14,659 nucleotides of DNA, from NCBI GenBank assembly GCA_025458735.1, contig JALORV010000004.1:1-14659 (forward strand), in the 5' to 3' direction. The notes below the pieces were generated by a model. It was not told the DNA's origin. It searched no databases and saw only the letters and a list, made by a program, of their open reading frames with translations. The position numbers and the translations under genes are program-made. Shown here in pieces: positions 1 to 7,417 of this stretch (position 1 is the first letter of the stretch; each line of letters begins with the position of its first letter). The DNA comes from Burkholderiaceae bacterium (GTDB lineage: Bacteria; Pseudomonadota; Gammaproteobacteria; Burkholderiales; Burkholderiaceae).

Positions 1-231
1 GTGCAGCTCGCAGCCAGGCTGCTTGTTCTGCGCACCTCTGGCGCGATGGCTGGCGACGACAGCGGCCGGCTGGCCGTGCTTGCCATGCCCTGGCCCTTTG
101 GCGATGTCGTCTGCCCGGCAGGGATTGAACATCGGCCGATGGACCGCATGGATGCTTTCGAATCCCGGTGATAGGTTGTCGTTGTTCCCCCAATGGTTCC
201 CTCGGTCGGCCTGCGCCGCCCCCGTCGCGGT
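1..231. other. Unassigned left edge, beyond the point where csb1 similarity ends
   Basis: No gene is recognised here. Two minus-strand frames, that of csb1 and one neighbour, stay open to the window edge, but neither gives a protein I recognise and one is strongly Arg-rich. The plus strand has an open frame at 23-301, also without recognisable motifs. The 17-mer at 114-130 resembles the T-arm of the tRNA-Arg gene at the other end of the window (15 of 17 bases). The abrupt end of Csb1 similarity near 232 suggests a deletion or recombination junction. Confidence 0.4.
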
Positions 232-1072
232 CGCGCTCCGGACTGGCGACCCCGTTCACCGGGTAGTGATAGCGGCGCAGGCGCGTGATCGACAGCGCTG
301 ACCGCAGTTCGATGCGGCTGACCCAGGCCCCCTTGAACGCGACGGCGGCCGGTATGTTGCCGTGGCCGACCTCCGAAGGCTTGAGCGTGACGGGCTTGCC
401 TTTGCCGTCCTTCTCGGCGGCGTCGGCATCGAGCGTCCAGACCTCGGCCGGGGCGGCCGCCTTGTAGGACTGGAAGTCGTCGATGGAGATTTCGAGCGGG
501 TCCACGCGCACGCCTGTCTTGCGCGAGAGCTGGGCGTCGAAGCCGAGGATCTGCCCGCTCAATGCCGCCGGCCACTTGGCGGCGCCGACCTTCAGGCCCG
601 CGAACGAATCCCAGCCCCCGAACAGCAGCACGGTGGGGGCGTGGCGCAGCAGTGCCGTGGCGTCGGAGGGCCGTGCCGACACGAGCGAGCGCCCGAGTTC
701 GGTGTCCCTGAAGGTCGTCGTGCCGTCGGTGGAGTCGCGCAGGATGGCGTCGTACACGCGGTGGGGCAGCGTGCAGGCCGAAAGAGACTGGGCGCCAACC
801 TGAACCTCGATGCGCGGCAAGCCCAGCGCCGGATCGTCCGCCACCTCTTCGAGACGATTCGCCCACGACTGCGTGGAGTCGATGAGCACGTACTCGTGGG
901 TGCCGTCCTCGCGGACCGGCGAGGTCAGGTGGCCGACATCCACGAAGGTGGGTGGGAACACATGCTGTCTGGCGTCGCCCTCGACGGCGGAAGCGGCGAT
1001 CAGGTCCGCGCGCAGCGTGACGGCAGACGAGTGGGCCGCAGCGCTCGTCAGCGCAGCCTACAGGTCGGGCAT
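232..1072 (-). pseudogene. csb1: Broken csb1/cas7, backbone subunit of a type I-G (I-U) CRISPR effector complex
   Basis: In an intact type I-G system Csb1 (Cas7) coats the crRNA and forms the backbone of the interference complex. The minus frame from ATG 1072 reads MPDL, then TAG (1060-1058), then about 275 further residues without a stop. Family-type blocks are visible in order: LIDSTQSWANRLEE, LPHRVYDAILRDS, FRDTELGRSL, PTVLLFGGWDSFAGLKVG, a segment equivalent to SEIxG (SGQILGFDA), and GVRVDPLEISID. A strong AAGGAG lies 7 bases before the ATG, so this was once a real gene. The TAG replaces what could have been CAG (Gln). After VNGVASPERD (about base 232) the family-like sequence stops and the frame runs on as Arg-rich nonsense to the window edge, so the C-terminal part is lost, frameshifted or replaced. 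No array and no csx17, csb2 or cas3 is in view. I am confident of the family and fairly confident that the gene is dead. A sequencing error at the TAG is the main alternative. Confidence 0.82.
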
Positions 1073-1079
1073 GGTTCTT

Positions 1080-1085
1080 CTCCTT
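1080..1085 (-). promoter_or_regulatory. Ribosome binding site AAGGAG of the csb1 remnant
   Basis: AAGGAG stands 7 bases upstream of the ATG at 1072. It fixes that codon as the original start of the csb1 remnant, and it shows that the TAG at codon 5 lies inside the coding region and not in a leader. Confidence 0.7.
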
Positions 1086-1278
1086 GACGTTGCCCGCTGA
1101 CGAGGCCTGGAAGCAGTGCTCGACCTCGGGGCCGATGACGCAGATGACCTTGCCCTCGACCACTCTCGGGCCAGAGATCGTCCCTGCTTCGCCTCACCGA
1201 CGTGCCAGGTGCACGATCAGCGGCGCGGTGATGCAAAGGTCGCCCTGGGCATCCTGACTCCGAGCCTGTGGCCGGCGT

Positions 1279-4215
1279 TCACCCCTCGAAGTACGGCACG
1301 TATTCCAGCCCGGTGCCGGCCAGCCCCACCAGGTTGATGTTGTTCACATTGAGATCGATGTCCGCGGCCATCACGCCCAGGCCCGCTACCGTGTAGGCGC
1401 CGGTGTCCAGCAGGCCGACGAAGTACGCACGATCAGTCTCGCCGGGCGGGACACCGACCACGTTCGTGTACAGAAGATCCACGACTGCCGCGTGACCAGC
1501 GCCTGCACCCAGCCGCGCGTCGATGGCCAGTTGCATGAGGCTCTCGTAGGTCATCCCTCCGTCGATGTAGTACAGCCCGATCCCGGCATAGACCTCGTTG
1601 TAGACCTCCGCAGGGCCGAACACGGCGCCGAGAATCTTGGCCACGGTGCCTGCGTTGCCGGACAGGTCCAGGGCGATGCCCGTATCGGCGAACTTCAGGC
1701 GCTCCACGTTGCTGAGCTTGTCGTTGCCTTCCGTGCCAGTGGTGTCGTCCACGTCCCAGCCGTAGTCGGTGCGCGAGAGTCGGAACGCACCGCGCGCGCC
1801 CGAGTATTCGGCGATGTCTACGCCGGCGCCGCCGTCGAACGCATCGCTGCCCGCGCCGCCCGTGATGCGGTCGGACCCGCCCAGACCGCGGTAGCCGTCG
1901 CTGCCGGCGCGCCCGCCCAGGGTGTCGGCGCCTTCGGTGCCGTTGATCGTCTGTGACACGCTGGCCACTGCCATCCGCGCGCTGTAGGTATTGCTGCCAC
2001 CCATGCCGTCGCTCACCGTGAAGCTGAACGGATCGTCGCCGCGGAAGCTGCCGCGCGCCGTGTAGACAAAACTGCCGTCAGTCGCCAGCGCCATGTCGCC
2101 ATTGCGCGGCTCGGTGGCCAACGAATAGGTGATGGTGTCGCCATCGATGTCGCTGGCCGCTGGCAAACGCCCTTGCAGCACGTCGTTGCCCAACGCGAGA
2201 AAGCCGCCGGCGCCTGACACCGGGGCGGCGTCGTTGATGGGCAGCACCGTGATGAAGACCAGGTACCGGTTGCTGCCGCCGCTGCCGACGATGTCGTAGG
2301 CCACCGTGTCGAGCCCATGGTAGTTCGGGGCGGGGGCGTACTGCAATTGGCCCGCGCCGCTGAGGATGGCGTGGCCATGCGCCGACGTGCCGGCCAGCTG
2401 GTAGCTGACGGCCGAACGCGCCACGTCCACCGGGTCGGGCAGGGTGGCCGCGAGGCTGGCATCTTCATCCACGCCGAGCCGGCTGTCGTTTCCCAGCACC
2501 TTGGGCGAAAGGACGACCGTCTGGTCACTGAAGTGCAGATGTTCGATGTCGATCAGCGTGTCGAAACCCGAGACGCCATCGCGCGCCTTCACGAAGACCT
2601 TGCCGAACTGGTTGGACACCTCGTAGTCGGCGCGGCGCCCCTCGAACGCGGCGGTGTCGGTGCCGGCGCCGCCTTCGATCCAGTCATTGCCGAGGCCACC
2701 ACTCAAGGTGTTGTCGATGTCATTGCCCAGCAGCACGTCGTCGAAGGGTGAGCCCACGGCATGCTCGATCACGGTGCTGGCCGAGACACCGAGGTTGTCG
2801 ACGCCGCTGAAGCCCGCCGGCGTGATGCCGGCGCTGCCCAGGTGGCCCGGCGTCAGGTCGAGGCTGACGCCGGTGTTCAGCGCCGAGGCGTCGAGTGTGT
2901 CGACGCCACCGTCGTCGACGATGGTCGTCTGCGAGCCACCCTGCAGCGCACCCAGCGCGTAGTGCGTGTTGCCCGTGTCGGCGGGTTTCGTGCCGTAGAG
3001 GTAACGCAGCGCCAGCACGTCGAGCGGCCCCCAATCCGACCGGAACAAACCGTCGCCCGACGGGCTCTGCGACATCACGCTCAGCGCCGTGCGGTCGTCC
3101 TGCGCACGCAACTGCATCGCCCAGGCGTCGCCCGCATCGACATTGCGCGGGTGGCGCAGCCCCAGCGCGTGGCCGATCTCGTGCAGCAGCGCGGCGTAGC
3201 CCTCGGTGCCGGGGGCCATGTCGAGCATCGATTCGACGTCCATCCAGACGTCGCCAGCGGCCTCGCCGCCCTGCCCCGGCAGCCAGGTCACGCCCTTGGT
3301 GGCGGCCTGCTGGCTGACTCCGAATCGCATCTGCCCGACCGAGCCCCCGCTTTCGGCCACTTCGCTGAAGCCGATCTGCGTGATCTGCGCGGTCTTGGCC
3401 AGGATGTCGCGCACCAGTTGCTGCTCGGACGACGTGAAGGCGCGAAAGCCCGGCGCCCCGGGTCCGTTGGCCGGGGCCGAGGTGACGAAGCTGAAGGTGA
3501 CGTCGACGGCCGTGCCCAGGGGCTGTGATGCGTTCCAGCGCATGTTGCCGCCGGCCGCGATGGCCTGCTCGGCCATCGTCTGCGGCTGGATGAAATCGGC
3601 GAAGCTGAACCTCGTCCAGTCGTTGTTGCCAACGATCAGCGCATCGAAATACTCGACGTCGGTGACGTTGATCGTGAAGCCTGTTCCGAACTTGGGCTTG
3701 ACGGTGGCGGTGCGGCCGTCGGTCGAGACCTGGATGTCGAGCTCCGACAGCAAGGCATTGCGCCAGGCAAGGCCCGGTGCGGGCTCGAACCAGCTGTTGA
3801 GCGAGACCGTATCGTTGCCACCGCCGCCGATGAAAGTGTCGTCACCGCCGTTCGGCCAGTAGTAGTTGTCTTGCGAGTCGCCCAGGACCCAGGCATTCCT
3901 GCTGCCGCTGCCGTGGATGCCGCGCACGCCGATCAACGTGTCGCGCCCGCCCTCTCCGTCATCGGACCAGCCCTCGGCGAGGTTGACTCTCAGGTTGTCG
4001 CCGGCGTTCCAGTAGGCGACGTGAAGTTCGCGGTAGGGGTTGTCGGGGTCGACGATCTTCTCGAAGCGGTCGTTGCCGGGACCGCCGATGGCCGCGCCCT
4101 GGTACATGCGGATGAGGTCGTCTCCGCTTTCGCCGAACACGTTGTCCCAGTTGTTCTTGTTCGCTTCGGGCTGGGTATAGATGTCGTTGCCGGCAGTGAG
4201 TCTGATATCGGCCAT
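1279..4215 (-). CDS. RTX-repeat secreted metalloprotease, serralysin/M10-like, with C-terminal DUF4214-like domain
   Basis: A 978-residue calcium-binding secreted zinc protease. Residues 1-140 hold glycine/aspartate-rich RTX-like repeats (GGPGND, GGDDTF, GGGGNDT). Residues 235-410 form the protease domain, with the zinc motif HEIGHALGLRH at 345-355 (H345, E346, H349, H355), a Met-turn candidate LSVMS near 381 and a serralysin-like LDVLALRYLYG at 398-408. Classical RTX nonapeptides follow at about 490-525, then two cadherin/Ig-like segments at about 575-665 and 670-750, more RTX at 758-800, and a C-terminal region (825-978) like those fused to RTX proteins as DUF4214. There is no N-terminal signal peptide, as expected for type I secretion, but no type I exporter is in the window. 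It starts 13 bases after the DUF1501 stop with a weak ribosome site, so it is probably the last gene of that operon. The protease family is clear; the substrate is unknown. Confidence 0.93.
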   Translation of the reverse strand: MADIRLTAGNDIYTQPEANKNNWDNVFGESGDDLIRMYQGAAIGGPGNDRFEKIVDPDNPYRELHVAYWNAGDNLRVNLAEGWSDDGEGGRDTLIGVRGIHGSGSRNAWVLGDSQDNYYWPNGGDDTFIGGGGNDTVSLNSWFEPAPGLAWRNALLSELDIQVSTDGRTATVKPKFGTGFTINVTDVEYFDALIVGNNDWTRFSFADFIQPQTMAEQAIAAGGNMRWNASQPLGTAVDVTFSFVTSAPANGPGAPGFRAFTSSEQQLVRDILAKTAQITQIGFSEVAESGGSVGQMRFGVSQQAATKGVTWLPGQGGEAAGDVWMDVESMLDMAPGTEGYAALLHEIGHALGLRHPRNVDAGDAWAMQLRAQDDRTALSVMSQSPSGDGLFRSDWGPLDVLALRYLYGTKPADTGNTHYALGALQGGSQTTIVDDGGVDTLDASALNTGVSLDLTPGHLGSAGITPAGFSGVDNLGVSASTVIEHAVGSPFDDVLLGNDIDNTLSGGLGNDWIEGGAGTDTAAFEGRRADYEVSNQFGKVFVKARDGVSGFDTLIDIEHLHFSDQTVVLSPKVLGNDSRLGVDEDASLAATLPDPVDVARSAVSYQLAGTSAHGHAILSGAGQLQYAPAPNYHGLDTVAYDIVGSGGSNRYLVFITVLPINDAAPVSGAGGFLALGNDVLQGRLPAASDIDGDTITYSLATEPRNGDMALATDGSFVYTARGSFRGDDPFSFTVSDGMGGSNTYSARMAVASVSQTINGTEGADTLGGRAGSDGYRGLGGSDRITGGAGSDAFDGGAGVDIAEYSGARGAFRLSRTDYGWDVDDTTGTEGNDKLSNVERLKFADTGIALDLSGNAGTVAKILGAVFGPAEVYNEVYAGIGLYYIDGGMTYESLMQLAIDARLGAGAGHAAVVDLLYTNVVGVPPGETDRAYFVGLLDTGAYTVAGLGVMAADIDLNVNNINLVGLAGTGLEYVPYFEG

Positions 4216-4228
4216 GAAGGTCTCGCGG

Positions 4229-5584
4229 TCAGGTCCGCAGCAGCGGAATCGTCTTCTGCTCGAAGTTCACGAGGTTCGGGAACACGTCGTGGAACTGCGA
4301 GCCCTGAAGGCCCATCCACTGCATCAGTGTGGCGCCGACCTGGTCGCTGCTGGTGGTAGGCACCATACGGCCGTTCTTGCCCGGATCGCCGTCGTCCGCA
4401 CTGCCCAGCACCAGGCTCGGGAAGCGGCCGACCACGGACCTGCCGGCCACCGGCCCGCCGACCGCGAACCAGTGGTTGCCCCACGCGTGCTCGCTGCCGC
4501 CACCGGACCCCGGTCGGATGGTGCGGCCGAACTCGGTCATCACGAGGGTGACCACGTTCATGTCCAGGCCGTTGGCGCGGTTGGTCTCGTCGAACGCCGC
4601 CAGTGCCTTGCCCAGCACCGCGAGCTGCGCGTCCTGCGTGTTGCGGTCGCTGCCACGCTGGTTGGTGTGGGTGTCGAATCTGCCCCAGCTCTGCAGGAAC
4701 ACCTGGCGCTTCAGTCCCTGCGACCTGAAATACGGCAGCAGAGAGGCCAGGTTGCGCAGGCTCGTGACCACTCCTTCATCGGAGTTGCCGAAGTCGGCGC
4801 TCGGCTCCACGACGGCGGCGCGTGCCTGCGCGATGAACGTGCCGTCGTCGAAGGCCAAGCCGTAGGTGCGGGCGTACTCGGCCTCGTAGGCGTTGGCGAA
4901 CTGCCACTGCGCCATGCGTCCGAGCGATTGCGCGCCGATCTCCTGCGGTCTGGCGAGGTCGCCGATGCCCCACCAATTGTTGTTACCGTTGCCGTCCATG
5001 AAGGACACCGGCGAACGCCGGCCGAGCACGAGCGTGCGATTGGTGTCCGAGGTCACGGCGGCCAGTCGGTTCTGCAGCCGTGATGGCAGCAGCTCCAGCG
5101 CGCGGCCGGCCCAGCCGCTGGTGTCGTCCTGCACCGTCCAGCCTTGCACGATGGCGGTCTGGTCGTTGTGGGACATCAGGAACGGCGGTACGTCCACCGT
5201 GCCGGCCAGCACCTGTGCGGCCGTCGACGGTTCGACCAGCGGTCCGACGTTGGCGATGAAGGCCAGGCGTTCCTGGGTGTAGAGGTTTACCAGCGGAGCC
5301 AGCGCAGGATGCAGCCCGAAGCTGTGGCCCGCCGCGGTGCCGGGCAAAGCCAGCAGGCTCGACTTCGGCAGCGCCAGATTCTGGCGTGCGCTCTGGTAGT
5401 CGCCATAGGCCCCGTCCGTCGGCACCAGCGTGTTGTTGCCGTCGTTTCCGCCATTGAGGTAGACGACGACGAGGGCGCGAAAGTCGTCGGCGGCGGCCCG
5501 GCCCTTGCCGCTCAGCGTGCCCAAGGCGGCGGCCAGCGAGGCGGCGCCGGTGGCGCCGAGCAGATGCCTGCGTGTAATCATCAT
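4229..5584 (-). CDS. DUF1501 family protein, Tat-exported, alkaline-phosphatase superfamily
   Basis: A 451-residue exported protein of unknown reaction. DUF1501 belongs to the alkaline phosphatase/sulfatase superfamily and usually sits beside DUF1800. The N-terminus MMITRRHLLG followed by a hydrophobic stretch to AAADD is a twin-arginine signal. Family signatures are visible: VVYLNGGNDGNN at 41-51, and from about residue 349 MTEFGR followed by a Gly-rich, SEHAWGNHW segment. I chose ATG 5584 because it overlaps the DUF1800 stop as ATGA; a second in-frame ATG follows at 5581. The open frame continues upstream to 6073, but that part overlaps DUF1800 and reads as a shadow. Translational coupling with the gene before it and the 13-base gap to the protease after it point to one transcript. 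Start alternatives differ by one residue. Confidence 0.95.
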   Translation of the reverse strand: MMITRRHLLGATGAASLAAALGTLSGKGRAAADDFRALVVVYLNGGNDGNNTLVPTDGAYGDYQSARQNLALPKSSLLALPGTAAGHSFGLHPALAPLVNLYTQERLAFIANVGPLVEPSTAAQVLAGTVDVPPFLMSHNDQTAIVQGWTVQDDTSGWAGRALELLPSRLQNRLAAVTSDTNRTLVLGRRSPVSFMDGNGNNNWWGIGDLARPQEIGAQSLGRMAQWQFANAYEAEYARTYGLAFDDGTFIAQARAAVVEPSADFGNSDEGVVTSLRNLASLLPYFRSQGLKRQVFLQSWGRFDTHTNQRGSDRNTQDAQLAVLGKALAAFDETNRANGLDMNVVTLVMTEFGRTIRPGSGGGSEHAWGNHWFAVGGPVAGRSVVGRFPSLVLGSADDGDPGKNGRMVPTTSSDQVGATLMQWMGLQGSQFHDVFPNLVNFEQKTIPLLRT

Positions 5585-7281
5585 TTGCTGACCCCGAAGT
5601 AGGGAGTGGCCAGGGCAAAGCCGATCATGCGCATGGCGCCTTCTAAAGGGTCTTCCTTGTTCCAGGGCGGCCAGGGTTCGCGCATGATCTGCTCGATGTT
5701 GCTGCGCAGGGTGGGCGGCATCACACCACGGAAGTAGCGCACCGACAGCAGATCGTTGAAGGCCCGTGGGGAGGTCGCGAAGGCGGCCCGCCACTGCTCC
5801 ACGTCGCAGCCCGCCGCCTCGAGATTGGGGTAGCTGCGGGTATGGGTCTGCTGACTCCAGGTGCTGCTCGACTCCATCAGACTCAGTCGATTGCGGAGGT
5901 CCTCGGCCGTCAGCAGGCGCTGCTCGGGTGCGAGCAGGTTGCTGCCGGGCGCCCGGTCGGTGGGCGCGTAAAAGCTGAACACGCTGGATTGCCGGAAAGG
6001 CTGTTGCGTGCCCGAGAAGCCAAGACCGCCCCAGTTGGTACGCGGCAGATTGGTGCAGTTCAGTCCTCGCCACAGGGCCATGTTGTGCAGGAAGGGTTCG
6101 CGGAATTTGCCGTCGGCGGGTGCGGCGCCGTTCGGGTTGTCCCCGCGTCGCGCTTCGGGGTCGAGCAGGACCGCCTTGACCACGGCCTTGAGATCGCCGG
6201 CCACGCCCTGGCCGTTGTTGCGGAACTGGGCTCCCACGCGTGCGACGTAGGCCGGCGAGGGGTCGCTCTTCACCAGGTGCTGGATCAGCCGCAGGCTGAC
6301 GAAGGGCGCGATGTTCGGATGTGCCATCAGCATCGCGATCGCGTCGTCCAGATCCTTGGTGGTCGACTGGCCCGCCGGGAACACCTTTCCCATCACCACC
6401 TTGCGGCCCGCGTCGCGCTCCGGCGGCCAGGTACTCGGGATCATCGGCTTGCCCCAGTTGCCCCAGTTGCGCGGCGGCCGCGGGCTGGTGTACTCGCGCG
6501 TCCAGCCGGTGAGGACGCGCGCAAGCTCCTCCACATCACCTTGCGTGTAGGTCTCGATGTAGCGGCCCCGGCTGTCGCGCTGCGGCGTCCCGTCCGCGTT
6601 GAGCTTGAGCACGCCGACGGTGAACAGCTGCATCAGCTCGCGTGCGTAGTTCTCGTTGGGGGCGCAGTGCTGACACTCGGCGCTCTTCGGCCGGTTCTGG
6701 TCGTTGTCGAGGTAAGTTCCCATGTGGCTGTCGACCGAGGCCTCGCGCAGCAGCTCGCCATAACGTCCGAACGCGTGCCGATGGAGCAGGTTGACCCAGT
6801 TCACCCAGCCCGGCAGTTCGCCCTTGGTGGCGGCGGCGACGATGAACTGCGACAAGGACCACGTCACGCGCATTCGCAGCTGGTCGTTGCCGCCGACCGC
6901 CCGGCGCCCGAACTCACGCTCCAGGTAGTTCATCAGCTCCTGGGGCACCTGGTCGTTCGGGCCATACGCGTAGATGGCCTCGGCAGGCTTGATGTCGATC
7001 GGCACGATGGGCAGGGCGAACTGGTCGTCGATCCACTTCTCGTAGCCCTTGGCCTGGACCTCGGCCACCAGGGCCGGCGTTGCACCGAAGCTGACCTGCT
7101 CGGCAAAGCGGCTGGCGGCGTAGAAGCTGACCCTGGATGCCGCAGCGGGCCCGGCTACCTGCCCGGCAGACGGGGAAGGTGGCGACGGCGATTCCGACGC
7201 CGTTGGTTTGCCGCCGCCGCAGGCGACCAGTAGGCACGAGAGAACCACTGCGGCAGCGGTCGCAACACGATGGTTAGTCAT
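5581..7281 (-). CDS. DUF1800 family lipoprotein
   Basis: A 566-residue protein of unknown biochemical function and first gene of the DUF1800-DUF1501-protease operon. The N-terminus MTNHRVATAAAVVLSCLLVACGGG is a lipoprotein signal with lipidated Cys21, followed by a Ser/Pro-rich linker. The family body starts near residue 55 (ASRFAEQVSFG) and includes RMRVTWSLSQFIVAA at 136-150, the signature NENYARELMQLF at 209-220, VLTGWT, and FRQSSVFSFYAP towards the C-terminus. Just before the signature lies CQHC (203-206), a CxxC I do not associate with most family members. ATG 7281 is preferred over the upstream end of the open frame (7368) because it begins the signal peptide and follows AGGGGA at a 9-base spacing. 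The stop overlaps the next start (ATGA, 4 bases), a standard sign of coupled translation. Confidence 0.95.
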   Translation of the reverse strand: MTNHRVATAAAVVLSCLLVACGGGKPTASESPSPPSPSAGQVAGPAAASRVSFYAASRFAEQVSFGATPALVAEVQAKGYEKWIDDQFALPIVPIDIKPAEAIYAYGPNDQVPQELMNYLEREFGRRAVGGNDQLRMRVTWSLSQFIVAAATKGELPGWVNWVNLLHRHAFGRYGELLREASVDSHMGTYLDNDQNRPKSAECQHCAPNENYARELMQLFTVGVLKLNADGTPQRDSRGRYIETYTQGDVEELARVLTGWTREYTSPRPPRNWGNWGKPMIPSTWPPERDAGRKVVMGKVFPAGQSTTKDLDDAIAMLMAHPNIAPFVSLRLIQHLVKSDPSPAYVARVGAQFRNNGQGVAGDLKAVVKAVLLDPEARRGDNPNGAAPADGKFREPFLHNMALWRGLNCTNLPRTNWGGLGFSGTQQPFRQSSVFSFYAPTDRAPGSNLLAPEQRLLTAEDLRNRLSLMESSSTWSQQTHTRSYPNLEAAGCDVEQWRAAFATSPRAFNDLLSVRYFRGVMPPTLRSNIEQIMREPWPPWNKEDPLEGAMRMIGFALATPYFGVSK

Positions 7282-7417
7282 TTGACGGAGTCCCCTCCCC
7301 GAAAGCCCGGGCGACTGGTCCGATGGGCGCAAATGTATCTTTGCTCGACCTGCACCGTCTACACACAAAGGGCTTTCGCCCCGAACCCAGGTGTCCGGAC
7401 AAACCCGCGCGTTCCCT
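7282..7417 (-). promoter_or_regulatory. Intergenic leader of the DUF1800 operon with a short GGGC-GAAA-GCCC hairpin
   Basis: This 136-base gap separates the FMN transferase gene from the DUF1800 operon. On the minus strand, GGGC-GAAA-GCCC followed by TTT (7381-7367) could be a weak terminator or RNA hairpin with a GNRA tetraloop. No convincing -35/-10 pair is visible to me. The gap is the natural place for a promoter that would make the DUF1800-DUF1501-protease genes a transcription unit separate from the flavin cluster. Confidence 0.3.

Noticed and set aside
150..175. TTCGAATCCC, resembling a tRNA T-loop
   Set aside because: No complementary T-stem and no anticodon or acceptor arms can be built around it.
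362..1087. Plus-strand open frame of 241 codons
   Set aside because: It is the antisense shadow of the csb1 remnant; it is Arg/Gly-rich and has no recognisable motif, whereas the minus frame matches Csb1.
1048..1236. Minus-strand open frame of 62 codons before csb1
   Set aside because: Arg-rich, no ribosome site, no motif, and it overlaps the csb1 start in another frame. The 1073-1278 gap otherwise shows only the csb1 ribosome site.
1850..1935. Repetitive GC-rich DNA that might suggest a CRISPR array
   Set aside because: The repetition is the codon-level trace of RTX nonapeptides in the protease; there are no constant repeats separated by unique spacers here or elsewhere in the window.
5842..7233. 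Plus-strand open frame of 463 codons
   Set aside because: Antisense to DUF1800, which has a signal peptide and family signatures; long opposite-strand frames are expected at this GC content.
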